64,000 nt of DNA from Streptomyces cupreus (GCF_014257025.1 NZ_JACMSF010000022.1:1-64000), one strand, 5' to 3'. Shown: positions 25,513 through 34,253, counted from the stretch's first letter. The notes: generated by a model not told the origin, from the letters alone. Translations and numbers: made by a program.

Positions 25513-26337
25513 GTGGGCGAAACGGTTGACGCGGAACCGGTTTCCGGGCGGGCGATGTTGGGGCAGACGCTGAGGGTTCTGCGAGAGAAGTCCGGAAAGT
25601 CACTGGGGCAGTTGGCTGACGAGACCGGGTACGAGAAGAGCTATCTGAGCCGGTTGGAGTCCGGGGAGCGGTTGTCCAAGGTGACGGTCATGGAGGACCT
25701 GGACGAGTACTACGGCACCGGTGACCTGCTGTTACGTCACTGGAAGGCGGCTCGGCTGGACGCGTTCAAGGACCAGTACAGGGAGTACATGGCTCTGGAG
25801 GCGACGGCGCGGATCATGTGGGTGTTCTCGCCGGGAGTTCCAGGGCTTCTCCAGACTGAGGACTTTGCCCGGGGGGTGTTGTCTGGGGCTCAGACAACGG
25901 CCGATGGCGACGAGGTGGTTGAGGAGCAGGTCGCGGCACGGCTCGGGCGGCAGTACCTGCTGAGGCAGAAGCCGGAGCCCGAGGTTCGGATCATCATGGA
26001 CGAGTTCGCGCTCCGACGTCCTGCTGCCCGGGGCAAGACCTGGGATGACCAGCTGCTTCATCTCGAAGCCGCCGCGCTGTGGGCCAACATGACGCTCCAG
26101 GTACTGCCGTTCTCGGCAGGAGCGCACCACCATATGGTCGGGTCCCTGACGCTGCTTTGGCAGAGGGACGGAAGCGCCGTTGCCTACAAGGAAGGCAACG
26201 GTTGCAGCCGGTTGATCGAAGATCCGGACGAAGTCCTGCGGCAACGACTGTCCTACGATCGGCTCCGCGACCTGGCGCTGTCCCCATCGGACTCGCTGGG
26301 GTTCATCAGGGACGTACTGGAGGAGCACAGATCATGA
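25513..26337 (+). CDS. Xre-family regulator (HTH + DUF5753), WhiJ-like, with a TTA codon
   Basis: The product has 274 residues. The helix-turn-helix (LREKSGKSLGQLADETGYEK, SYLSRLESG) is followed by the DUF5753 ligand-binding-like domain (WVFSPGVPGLLQTEDFARGV; IIMDEFALRRPA). It forms an ATGA-overlapping pair with a DUF397 gene, as in WhiJ-type developmental loci. GTG at 25513 follows ggggaggg. A TTA codon (Leu74) at 25732-25734 makes translation dependent on the bldA tRNA. A dyad identical in its arms to the promoter dyad lies inside the gene. Confidence 0.88.
   Translation: MGETVDAEPVSGRAMLGQTLRVLREKSGKSLGQLADETGYEKSYLSRLESGERLSKVTVMEDLDEYYGTGDLLLRHWKAARLDAFKDQYREYMALEATARIMWVFSPGVPGLLQTEDFARGVLSGAQTTADGDEVVEEQVAARLGRQYLLRQKPEPEVRIIMDEFALRRPAARGKTWDDQLLHLEAAALWANMTLQVLPFSAGAHHHMVGSLTLLWQRDGSAVAYKEGNGCSRLIEDPDEVLRQRLSYDRLRDLALSPSDSLGFIRDVLEEHRS
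25878..25898. promoter_or_regulatory. Second copy of the Xre dyad inside the coding region
   Basis: The sequence gttgtctg-gggct-cagacaac has the same 8-bp arms and spacer length as the promoter dyad at 25479-25499, 399 bp upstream. Only the spacer differs. It could act as an intragenic repression or looping site. Confidence 0.6.
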
Positions 26338-26555
26338 CGCGCACCCCCGACCTCAGCACCGCCGCCTGGCGCAAGTCGAGCTACAGCGAAGGGGGAGCCA
26401 ACGACTGCGTCGAGATCGCCGACGACCACCCCGGCATAGTCCCGGTCCGCGACAGCAAGACCCCGACGGCCCGCCCGCTGGTCTTCTCGGCCGCGTCTTG
26501 GTCGGTGTTCGTGACGGGCGTCAAGGGCGAGGCCGGCGTACATACGTTCAGGTGA
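26334..26555 (+). CDS. DUF397 protein
   Basis: The product has 73 residues with the DUF397 pattern: LSTAAWRKSSYSEGGANDCV near the start, VPVRDSKTP in the middle and WSVFVTGVK near the end. It is translationally coupled to the Xre regulator. DUF397 proteins are small partners of Xre regulators in Streptomyces and several affect differentiation or antibiotic production; how they act is not clear. Confidence 0.88.
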   Translation: MTRTPDLSTAAWRKSSYSEGGANDCVEIADDHPGIVPVRDSKTPTARPLVFSAASWSVFVTGVKGEAGVHTFR

Positions 26556-26702
26556 CACAGGTCAGAAGGCCTGACATGCGAGGTCGCGCCTCCCTCATGG
26601 TTGATCTTCCGGTCCAATGGGCGGCCGGGGCACAACGACTGATGAGGAAGGCATGAGGCGGTTATGGTCGTGGATACGACGCGTCGAAGGAGGTCAGTGA
26701 GC

Positions 26703-27053
26703 ATGAGTGCCCACGCTGCGGAGCCTGGTTCTGTCGTTCCTCCCATGCCCGAGCGGACCCCGAAGGCGCTGCGCGAGGCCATCGCCGAGCACACCCCCGA
26801 GCTGCTCCCGGATTTCGACGCGCACTGGAAGCGGGCGATCGCCGACGCCTACAACCTCGGGCCGGTGCCTGCGTTCATGGCCCTCTGGTGGGGTGAGTAC
26901 GCCCTCGCCCGCGACCCCAAGCTGGACGCGCATGTTCGCGATCTTGAACACCGCGCCGCATATGAGTGCACCGACATTGCCGAAGCCAAAGCGCTCCTCG
27001 AAGAGGCGGCGAAGATTCACCACCGGGTCCGAGAACTGGAGCCCGGCGAGTGA
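26703..27053 (+). CDS. DUF6247-like protein, candidate antitoxin
   Basis: The product has 116 residues, acidic and helical (TPKALREAIAEHTPELLPDF; EAKALLEEAAKIHHRVRELE). ATG at 26703 follows aaggagg by 9 bases. Its stop overlaps the GTG of the next gene, a compact two-gene unit typical of toxin-antitoxin modules. A conserved aromatic stretch FMALWWGEYALAR lies in the centre. The family assignment is from memory and the antitoxin role is inferred from layout. Confidence 0.6.
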   Translation: MSAHAAEPGSVVPPMPERTPKALREAIAEHTPELLPDFDAHWKRAIADAYNLGPVPAFMALWWGEYALARDPKLDAHVRDLEHRAAYECTDIAEAKALLEEAAKIHHRVRELEPGE

Positions 27054-27415
27054 CTGATGGGTTCATGGGGCCGCCATGGCAAGCGGACTGGCGGATCGAT
27101 GCTCTCGCCATCTTCGAGGCGCTGCCCGACCATGTTCGTGAGATCGCCCTCGCAGCGCGCGCTGAACTGGTCACGGCGAAAGACCCGTATTTCCGAGGCA
27201 GCGATGCTGATGCCGGACTTCCCGAGGGCATGTGGGTCGTGCCGGTCCGGTCCACTGATCCGAAGGGTCGCCACGTCTGCTTCTTCGACGAGGGAAACGG
27301 CTGGCTGAAGTACAGCTTCGTCCGCCGGACCGAAGATCCGCAGATCGTGATCGAAGAGCTCTTCTGGCAGACACCTGTGCTTGACCTCACCGACGACTCC
27401 CCCACGACTTCGTAG
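27050..27415 (+). CDS. Candidate RelE/ParE-like toxin partner
   Basis: The product has 121 residues. A helix with PDHVREIALAARAELVTAKD is followed by strands WVVPVRSTDPKGRHVCFFDE and YSFVRRTEDPQIVIEELFW. The order helix - helix - antiparallel strands with a late RR resembles RelE-fold ribonuclease toxins, but catalytic residues cannot be assigned with confidence. GTG start at 27050 overlaps the upstream stop (GTGA). Alternatively it is an ordinary hypothetical protein. Confidence 0.5.
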   Translation: MTDGFMGPPWQADWRIDALAIFEALPDHVREIALAARAELVTAKDPYFRGSDADAGLPEGMWVVPVRSTDPKGRHVCFFDEGNGWLKYSFVRRTEDPQIVIEELFWQTPVLDLTDDSPTTS

Positions 27416-27496
27416 CTGGCGACTCCCCGGCAACCTTTCCGTCCCGTGCGGCAACCCATCTGCGGTCAGCCACCCCCGCACGGAATGGAACTCCCC

Positions 27497-29560
27497 ATGA
27501 GCGCACCCCGCGACAGAGGCACCGGCCGCCCCCGGCACCGCAGGCGCAACACGGCTCTCGCCATCGGCGTCCCCCTGGCGCTGACCGCGGCCGGCACGCT
27601 GGCGTACGGGTCGGTGTTCGGGATCGGCGCCGGAGCCGAGGAGGCGTCGGCCGCCACCCCCGCCTGGGCGACCGCCACGGCGGACGGCTTCGCCTCCGTC
27701 AACGCCCTCGGTCAGAACGGCACTTACGGCGGCCGGGACGGCAGGACAGTCACCGTGAAGACCCTCGCAGAGCTGGAGAAGTACGCGACCGCGCCCGAGC
27801 CGTACGTCATCGTCGTAGCGGCGACGATCAACATGAACCCGGTCGGCAAGGAGATCAAGGTCGCCTCCGACAAGACCATCGTCGGCTCCGGCACCTCCGG
27901 GCAGATCGTCGGCGGCGGCTTCTTCCTCGGTACCGGCGTGCACAACGTGATCATCCGGAACCTGACGATCCGCGACTCCTACCAGGGCGTCTGGAACGAC
28001 AAGGACCACGACTTCGACGCCGTCCAGATGGACGGCGCGCACCATGTCTGGATCGACCACAACGACCTGCGTCATATGGCGGACGGCCTGATCGACGTCC
28101 GCAAGGACAGCACGAACGTCACGGTCTCCTGGAACAGGCTGAGCAACAACAACAAGACGTTCGGCATCGGCTGGACCGAGAACGTCGTCACCGACATCAC
28201 GATCCACCACAACTGGTTCCGCGAGACGGAACAGCGCAACCCGTCCACGGACAACGCGGCCCACGCGCACCTGTACAACAACTACTTGGAGGACACGGCG
28301 GGCACCACCATCGCCTCCTCCTACGGCAACTACTCGCGCGGCAGGACGAAGATGGTCCTGGAGAACTCCTACTTCCAGGGCTTCAACAACCCCGTCATCA
28401 AGGACAGCACGGCGGCGATCGTCCAGAAGGGCAACACCTTCGTCGGCACCAGCGGCCGCAACGAGAGCGCCGGCACCGCCTTCGACCCGAAGACGTACTA
28501 CGCGTACACGCTGGACAAGACGGCGGACGTGCCGACGCTGCTGAAGTCGGGTACGGGCCCGCGCAGTTCGATAGGCACGGCGACGACCACCGCCGCGGCC
28601 GCGACCACGCTCACCGTCGCCAAGGACGGCAGCGGCCAGTACTCCACCGTCCAGGCCGCGGTGAACGCCGTACCGGCGAACAACCCCTCCCGGGTCGTCA
28701 TCGCCGTCAAGCCGGGCACGTACCGCGAGACGGTCAAGGTCCCGGCGAACAAGCCGCACGTCACGATCCAGGGCACGGGCGGCAGCCGTAAGGACACAGT
28801 GATCGTCTACAACAATGCGTCGGGCACCCCGAAGCCGGACGGCTCGGGCACGTACGGCACGTCGGGCAGCGCCACGGTGGCGGCGGAGGCGGACGACTTC
28901 CAGGCTCGTAACCTCACCATCACCAACGACTTCGACGAGGGAGCGAACCAGAGCCTGAACGGCCACCAGGCCGTGGCCCTGCGCACGGCGGCCGACAAGG
29001 TCTTCCTGGACTCGCTCATCATCAACGGCGACCAGGACACGCTGCTCCTCGACACGGCATCGGCGGACAAGCTGGGCCGCGTCTACGTGCGGAACTCCTA
29101 CATCACCGGCAACGTCGACTTCATCTTCGGCCGCGCGACCGCCGTGATCGACCAGTCGATCATCACCCTGAAGAAGCGCTGGAACGGCACCTCGGCGGGA
29201 TACATCACCGCCCCCAGCACCCAGGCCGCCCGCAAGGGCCTGCTGATCAACCGCTCCACGGTCAACGGCGACGTCTCCGCGGGGAGCTTCTACCTCGGCC
29301 GCAACTGGCACGCCGGCGGCGACGCCACCCTCCGCCCCCAGACGACGGTCCGCAACACCACCCTGAGCGCCGCCATCAAGTCCACCCCCTGGTCCGACAT
29401 GGGCGGCTTCTCCTGGAAGAACGACCGCTTCGCGGAGTACAAGAACATGGGCCCGGGCGCGGGCTCCGCAAGCAGCGACCGTCCTCAACTGACGGACACC
29501 CAGGCCGCCGACCAGGAGGTCGCGGACTGGCTGGGGGGCTGGACGCCTACGGCTTCGTGA
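27497..29560 (+). CDS. Secreted pectate lyase - pectin methylesterase fusion (PL1 + CE8)
   Basis: The product has 687 residues. A basic, hydrophobic N-terminus ending near EEASAATP is a secretion signal. Residues about 50-370 form a PL1 pectate lyase beta helix: DFDAVQMDGAHHVWIDHNDL, ADGLIDVRKDSTNVTVSWNR and NPSTDNAAHAHLYNNYL. Residues about 385-680 are a CE8 pectinesterase: GHQAVALRTAADKVFLDS, GDQDTLLLD and YITGNVDFIFG. One enzyme would demethylate and then cleave pectin. ATG at 27485 is an alternative start. It overlaps the convergent kinase gene by 14 bp. Confidence 0.9.
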   Translation: MSAPRDRGTGRPRHRRRNTALAIGVPLALTAAGTLAYGSVFGIGAGAEEASAATPAWATATADGFASVNALGQNGTYGGRDGRTVTVKTLAELEKYATAPEPYVIVVAATINMNPVGKEIKVASDKTIVGSGTSGQIVGGGFFLGTGVHNVIIRNLTIRDSYQGVWNDKDHDFDAVQMDGAHHVWIDHNDLRHMADGLIDVRKDSTNVTVSWNRLSNNNKTFGIGWTENVVTDITIHHNWFRETEQRNPSTDNAAHAHLYNNYLEDTAGTTIASSYGNYSRGRTKMVLENSYFQGFNNPVIKDSTAAIVQKGNTFVGTSGRNESAGTAFDPKTYYAYTLDKTADVPTLLKSGTGPRSSIGTATTTAAAATTLTVAKDGSGQYSTVQAAVNAVPANNPSRVVIAVKPGTYRETVKVPANKPHVTIQGTGGSRKDTVIVYNNASGTPKPDGSGTYGTSGSATVAAEADDFQARNLTITNDFDEGANQSLNGHQAVALRTAADKVFLDSLIINGDQDTLLLDTASADKLGRVYVRNSYITGNVDFIFGRATAVIDQSIITLKKRWNGTSAGYITAPSTQAARKGLLINRSTVNGDVSAGSFYLGRNWHAGGDATLRPQTTVRNTTLSAAIKSTPWSDMGGFSWKNDRFAEYKNMGPGAGSASSDRPQLTDTQAADQEVADWLGGWTPTAS

Positions 29561-31025
29561 CGCTCCCAGGGTCTGGGCTCTCAGGCGGCGGCACCGGTGC
29601 GCCCGGCAGTCGTACGGTCGCTACGGTGCCGCCGCCCTCGGCTCGGGCCAATGACACCTCGCCGCCTGCCTGTTGGACCGTGCGGGCCACGATGGAGAGG
29701 CCCAGGCCGGATCCGGGGAGGGCCCTGGCGCTGGGGGAGCGCCAGAAGCGGTCGAAGACGTGGGGGAGTTCCTCGGTGGGGATGCCCGGTCCGTGGTCGC
29801 GGACCGTCAGGACGCCGTCGGTCAGCGCGACCTCGATCGTGCCGCCCTCGGGGCTGAACTTCACGGCGTTGTCGAGGACGTTGACGACGGCGCGCTCCAG
29901 GGCGGTCGGTTCCGCGCGGACGTACCAGGGCTGGAGGTCGGCCGTGATCGTCAGTTCGGGGCCGCGCAGCCGGGCGCGGCGCAGCGCGGACTCCACGGTG
30001 TCCTCCAACGCCACCACCTGCACCCGCTCACCGTGCTGGCCCTCCGAGCGTGACAGCTCCTGCAAGTCGCCTATCAGGGCCGCCAGTTCTGTCATCTGGG
30101 CCTTCACCGAGGCGAGCAGTGCCTTGCGGTCTGCCTCGGGGATGGGGCGGCCCGTCTCTTCGCTGCGGGTGAGGAGTTCGATGTTCGTGCGGAGGGAGGT
30201 GAGGGGGGTTCGCAGTTCGTGGCCCGCGTCCGCGATCAGCTGCTGCTGCAGCTCTCGGGAGCTGGCCAGGGCGGAGGTCATCGAGTTGAAGGAGCGGGAG
30301 AGACGGGCCACCTCGTCCTCGGCGTCCTCCTCCACGGGGATGCGGACACTCAAGTCCTCGGTACGGGCCACGTGTTCCACGGCCTCGGTGAGCTTGTCCA
30401 CGGGGCGCAGTCCGGCACGGGCGACCGCGAGGCCTGCGGCTCCGGCGCCGAGGACTCCTACGCCGGAGACGAGGAGGAGGATGAGGGCGAGGTCGTTGAG
30501 GGTGGACTGCGTGCTCTTGAGGGGTACGGCGACGAGCAGCGCAGTGTCCTTGACGACGTACGGCCCATCGGCGCTGCCGACGACCAGTGCCGTGGTCAGC
30601 ACGCGTACCGGGTTGCCGTCGTCGTCCGTTCCGTTGCGGAGCGTGCCCTTGTTGAGGCGTGGGTCCTCTGCCACCTTCTTGTCGCTGTCGGCGACCTTGA
30701 CCAGGGCCTCGGAGCCGCCGAACAGGCAGGCCGTGCCGTTCGTCTGCACAAGCTGGGAGTAGCCCTTGAACCGCGGTCCGAAGACAGCCGCGTCGGAAGG
30801 CGACTGCGCGCAGGCGTTCAGGGCGGCGGCCACCGCGGCCTCCGGCTGTGACCGACCGACACTCGACTCAAGGTCGTTGTCCAGCTCCTCGTACAGCTTC
30901 CCCTGCACAATGAACCAACAGGTCACCGAAACCGCCGCCACCGCGAACGCCACCGCCGCCGCCACCAGCAACGCCAGCCGCGAGCGAATCGGCAGCGACC
31001 GGAACCGCCGTAGAACCCGTCTCAC
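29547..31025 (-). CDS. Sensor histidine kinase
   Basis: The product has 492 residues. There are two membrane helices (residues about 16-40 and 180-205) bracketing a sensor domain of about 140 residues. Then come HAMP (RAGLRPVDKLTEAVEHVART), a His-kinase A box (IADAGHELRTPLTSLRTNIE) and a HATPase domain (VLDNAVKFSP, VRDHGPGIP, GSGLGLSIV). GTG start overlaps the response regulator stop. With the adjacent HtrA protease it resembles the MprAB-PepD envelope-stress arrangement of mycobacteria. Confidence 0.92.
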   Translation of the reverse strand: MRRVLRRFRSLPIRSRLALLVAAAVAFAVAAVSVTCWFIVQGKLYEELDNDLESSVGRSQPEAAVAAALNACAQSPSDAAVFGPRFKGYSQLVQTNGTACLFGGSEALVKVADSDKKVAEDPRLNKGTLRNGTDDDGNPVRVLTTALVVGSADGPYVVKDTALLVAVPLKSTQSTLNDLALILLLVSGVGVLGAGAAGLAVARAGLRPVDKLTEAVEHVARTEDLSVRIPVEEDAEDEVARLSRSFNSMTSALASSRELQQQLIADAGHELRTPLTSLRTNIELLTRSEETGRPIPEADRKALLASVKAQMTELAALIGDLQELSRSEGQHGERVQVVALEDTVESALRRARLRGPELTITADLQPWYVRAEPTALERAVVNVLDNAVKFSPEGGTIEVALTDGVLTVRDHGPGIPTEELPHVFDRFWRSPSARALPGSGLGLSIVARTVQQAGGEVSLARAEGGGTVATVRLPGAPVPPPESPDPGSVTKP

Positions 31026-31756
31026 TCGGCGCCGCCCTGGCGCAGCACGTACCCGACACCCCGCACCGTGTGCACGAGGCGCGGCTCGCCGCCCGCCTCG
31101 GTCTTGCGGCGCAGGTACATGACGTAGACGTCCAGGGAGTTCGACGACGGCTCGAAGTCGAAGCCCCAGACCGCCTTCAGGATCTGCTCACGGGTGAGGA
31201 CCTGGCGCGGGTGGGCCATGAACATCTCCAGGAGCGTGAACTCCGTGCGGGTCAGTTCCACCGGGCGGCCGGACCGTGTCACCTCTCGTGTCGCCAGGTC
31301 CATGCGCAGGTCGGCGAAGGTGAGGGCCTCGTCGTCCTCCACAACCCCTGCACCAGCCGCCGCGTACGAACTGCGCCGCAACAGCGCCCGCACCCGTGCG
31401 AACAGCTCGTCCAGCTCGAACGGCTTGACCAGGTAGTCGTCCGCCCCCGCGTCGAGCCCGGTGACCCGGTCGCCGACCGTGTCCCGGGCCGTCAGCATCA
31501 GGATCGGGGTCGTGTCGCCCGCCCCTCGGATGCGGCGCGCGGCGGTCAGGCCGTCCATGCGGGGCATCTGGATGTCCAGGACCACCAGGTCGGGGCGGTA
31601 CGCCGTCGCCTTCTCCAGGGCGTCGGCTCCGTCCACGGCTACCTCCGTGTCGTACCCCTCGAAGGCGAGGCTGCGCTGAAGTGCTTCTCGCACCGCCGGC
31701 TCGTCGTCGACGATCAGGATGCGCTGGGGGTCACGGTCGCCATCGGCGGGGCTCAT
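31022..31756 (-). CDS. OmpR-family response regulator
   Basis: The product has 244 residues. The receiver domain has IVDDEPAVRE, phosphoacceptor Asp in LVVLDIQMP and the conserved Lys in YLVKPFE. The C-terminal winged helix contains LTRTEFTLLEMFMAHPRQVL and VYVMYLRRK. It is coupled to the kinase by an overlap of 4 bases. MprA/CseB-like. The likely regulon includes the upstream htrA gene on the same strand. Confidence 0.93.
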   Translation of the reverse strand: MSPADGDRDPQRILIVDDEPAVREALQRSLAFEGYDTEVAVDGADALEKATAYRPDLVVLDIQMPRMDGLTAARRIRGAGDTTPILMLTARDTVGDRVTGLDAGADDYLVKPFELDELFARVRALLRRSSYAAAGAGVVEDDEALTFADLRMDLATREVTRSGRPVELTRTEFTLLEMFMAHPRQVLTREQILKAVWGFDFEPSSNSLDVYVMYLRRKTEAGGEPRLVHTVRGVGYVLRQGGAE

Positions 31757-31841
31757 GGGCTTCGGGTTCCTCGGGTGCGGAGGGACGGTTCATCAACGCA
31801 TTCAGCCTCGCATGTCCGCGGTCGGTGCGTTGAAGAGCGGG

Positions 31842-32009
31842 TTACGCGCGGGCCGTCGTACGGCGGCGGGCGCGGCGGGCCGTGGCGCGGCCCGTGGCCA
31901 GCTCCGGGGCCCGGGCGGCGGGCGCGTGGAGTTCGTACGCCACCTCCAGGGCCAGAGCGAAGCGCGCCGGGTCGGTGTCCGTCGCCGTGTGGGAGACCTG
32001 CTTGATCAT
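31842..32009 (-). CDS. 55-residue basic protein between htrA and the response regulator
   Basis: The frame begins MIKQVSHTATDTDPARFALA, continues LEVAYELHAPAARAPELATG and ends in an Arg/Ala/Thr tail (RRARRRTTARA). The ATG at 32009 follows aagggg with good spacing and lies 10 bp after the htrA stop. The stop is TAA. No motif is recognised; its position inside the envelope-stress cluster suggests co-expression with htrA. The amphipathic centre could bind a partner. Confidence 0.6.
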   Translation of the reverse strand: MIKQVSHTATDTDPARFALALEVAYELHAPAARAPELATGRATARRARRRTTARA

Positions 32010-32019
32010 GACGTACCCC

Positions 32020-33057
32020 TTAGTTCTGCGAGCCCGACCGCAGCTGCGCCAGGTCGGACTTGACGGTGTTGATCGGGATGGCGAAGCCGAGGCCGACGCT
32101 GCCGGCGTCGGAGGAGGTCGAAGCCGACGAGTACATCGCGGAGTTGATGCCGATGATGTTGCCGTTCATGTCGATCAGCGCGCCGCCGGAGTTCCCCGGG
32201 TTGAGCGAGGCGTCGGTCTGGAGCGCCTTGTACGTCGTCGTGGACGAGCCGGTGTCGCCGTTGAACTCCTGACCGCCGAACTCGAACGGCCAGCCTCCGC
32301 CGCCCTGCTGCTGTTGCTGCTGGCCCTCGTCCGTGGAGACCGTGACATCGCGGTCGAGCGCCGAGACGATACCGCTGGTCACCGTGCCGGTCAGACCCTC
32401 GGGCGAGCCGATCGCGATGACCGTGTCGCCCACCTGGACGCCGTCGGAGTCGCCGAGGCTCGCCGCCTTCAGGCCCGAGGCGTCCTCCAGCTTGATCAGC
32501 GCGAGGTCCTTGCTGCTGTCGGTGCCGACGACCTGCGCGGTGTACTCCTTGCCGTCGCTGGTCGTCACCTTGATCGAGGAGGCGCCGGAGATGACGTGGT
32601 TGTTGGTGATGATCTCGCCGTCGCTGGTGATGATCACGCCGGAGCCGGTGGACTCACCGGAGTTGGAGGTGGCGCTGATCTCCACGATGCTCGGGCTGAC
32701 CGCCTCGGCGATGGCCGCGATGTCGCCCTTCTTGCTGGAGGGCACCACGCTGGTGGTGGTGCCGGCGGCGACGGTGTCGCTGCCGGTCAGCTCCTGAACG
32801 GCGTACGCGGTACCGCCACCCACGGCCGCGGCGACCAGCGCGACGGCGGCGAGGAGAGCGACAGGACCCCGGGTCCGCTTCTTGCGCGGAGCTTCCACAG
32901 CGGCGGTGGGAGCTTCCACGGTGGCGGTCGGCTCGTGGGCCGGCGGGGGCGGCCACTCCGGGTTCACGGGGGAGGGAGCGTGCTGCTGAGCGCCCTGGTA
33001 CGGGTTCTCGTACTGCTCGTACTCGCCGTCACGGCGGAAGCTCTCGGTCATGTCCAT
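32020..33057 (-). CDS. HtrA/DegP-like trypsin-type serine protease without PDZ domain
   Basis: The product has 345 residues. A cytoplasmic Pro/Gln-rich tail and a KKRTR stop precede one membrane helix (PVALLAAVALVAAAVGGGTA). The S1C protease domain carries the triad: His in ITNNHVIS, Asp in KDLALIK and Ser in NPGNSGGAL. A QQQQQQGGGG loop interrupts the protease domain. The chain ends right after the protease fold, so the PDZ domain of typical HtrA is missing. It would act on misfolded exported proteins. Confidence 0.88.
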   Translation of the reverse strand: MDMTESFRRDGEYEQYENPYQGAQQHAPSPVNPEWPPPPAHEPTATVEAPTAAVEAPRKKRTRGPVALLAAVALVAAAVGGGTAYAVQELTGSDTVAAGTTTSVVPSSKKGDIAAIAEAVSPSIVEISATSNSGESTGSGVIITSDGEIITNNHVISGASSIKVTTSDGKEYTAQVVGTDSSKDLALIKLEDASGLKAASLGDSDGVQVGDTVIAIGSPEGLTGTVTSGIVSALDRDVTVSTDEGQQQQQQGGGGWPFEFGGQEFNGDTGSSTTTYKALQTDASLNPGNSGGALIDMNGNIIGINSAMYSSASTSSDAGSVGLGFAIPINTVKSDLAQLRSGSQN

Positions 33058-33146
33058 GAGCTTGTCGCCCGACCATGAGAGCTCCCTGAGCGCTCCCTGA
33101 GAAGCCCGACAGAACCTCGTATGCCCGATGTAAAGACGAGAGGCGC

Positions 33147-34169
33147 TTACGCGCAGCCGCAGGACCGCCGCAGGACCAGCCGCGACGGGAACACCTTCAG
33201 CCGCTCCCGCCGGGACCCGGCGACCCGAAGTCCGTCGTCCAGGACGAGGTCCACCGCCGCCCGAGCCATCGCGGACCGATCGCTCGCGATCGTCGTCAGC
33301 GGTGGGTCCGCCAGCGCCGCTTCCTTGATGTCGTCGAACCCGGCGACGGCCAGCTCGCCCGGCACGTCGATCCGCAGCTCCCGTGCCGCCCGCAGCACAC
33401 CCAGCGCCTGGTCGTCGGTGGAGCAGAAGATCGCCGGCGGCCGGTCGGGGCCGGAGAGGATGTCCAGCGCTATGCGATAGGCGTCGTACCGGTTGTAGGG
33501 CGCCTCGAACAGCCGCCCCTCGGTCCCGATCCCCGCCTCTTCCAGGGCGCGCTTCCACCCCTCGACGTGGTCGGAGACCGGGTCGCCGACGGCCGGGGTC
33601 TCGGCCGTACCGCCCATACAGGCCACGTACTCGTAGCCGTGCTCCAGCAGATGCCGCACCGCGAGCTGGGCGCCGCCGAGGTCGTCCGTGACGACGGCGA
33701 CGTCGTCGATCGCCTCGGGGCGTTCGTGCAGCAGCACCACCCGGGCGTCCCATGCGTCGATCTCCGCGGCGGCCAGGTCGTTCAGCGCGTGGCTGACCAG
33801 GATCAGACCGGAGACCCGCATGCCCAGGAAGGCCCGCAGATAGTGGACCTCGCGCTCGCCGACGTAGTCGGTGTTGCCGACGAGGACCATCTTTCCGCGC
33901 TCGGAGGCGGCCTGTTCGACCGCGTGCGCCATCTCCCCGAAGAAGGGCTGGCGCGCGTCCGGGATGATCAGGCCTATGAGGTCCGTGCGCCGCGAGGCCA
34001 TGGCCTGGGCGACCCGGTCGGGCCGGTACCCCAGCTCCTTGATCGCGGCGAGGACACGCTCGCGCGTGGCCGGGGCGACCGGCCGGGGTCCGTTGTTGAT
34101 GACATAACTGACGACGGCAGTGGAGGTCCCTGCCAGCCGCGCCACATCATCCCTAGTCACCTTGGCCAC
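33147..34169 (-). CDS. LacI-family transcriptional regulator
   Basis: The product has 340 residues. The N-terminal helix-turn-helix and hinge (TRDDVARLAGTSTAVVSYVI, NNGPRPVAPATRERVLAAI) are followed by a periplasmic-binding-protein-like effector domain (IGLIIPDARQPFFGEMAHAV; IFCSTDDQALGVLRAARELR). It ends with a Cys-rich tail SCGCA. It stands between glnR and htrA, all on the minus strand. No sugar operon is adjacent, so ligand and targets cannot be inferred. Confidence 0.9.
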   Translation of the reverse strand: MAKVTRDDVARLAGTSTAVVSYVINNGPRPVAPATRERVLAAIKELGYRPDRVAQAMASRRTDLIGLIIPDARQPFFGEMAHAVEQAASERGKMVLVGNTDYVGEREVHYLRAFLGMRVSGLILVSHALNDLAAAEIDAWDARVVLLHERPEAIDDVAVVTDDLGGAQLAVRHLLEHGYEYVACMGGTAETPAVGDPVSDHVEGWKRALEEAGIGTEGRLFEAPYNRYDAYRIALDILSGPDRPPAIFCSTDDQALGVLRAARELRIDVPGELAVAGFDDIKEAALADPPLTTIASDRSAMARAAVDLVLDDGLRVAGSRRERLKVFPSRLVLRRSCGCA

Positions 34170-34253
34170 GCGCGGAGTCTACGCGGATGGACCCGCTCTG
34201 GGCAGGGCGTGAAGGAGCTTCCCTGTGCCCCGCCTGAGCGCTGTCCCCGTGTC

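Noticed and set aside
27017..29488. 823-codon minus-strand frame opposite the pectate lyase gene
   Set aside because: Val/Arg/Asp-rich shadow without motifs; the plus-strand frame has complete PL1 and CE8 domains.
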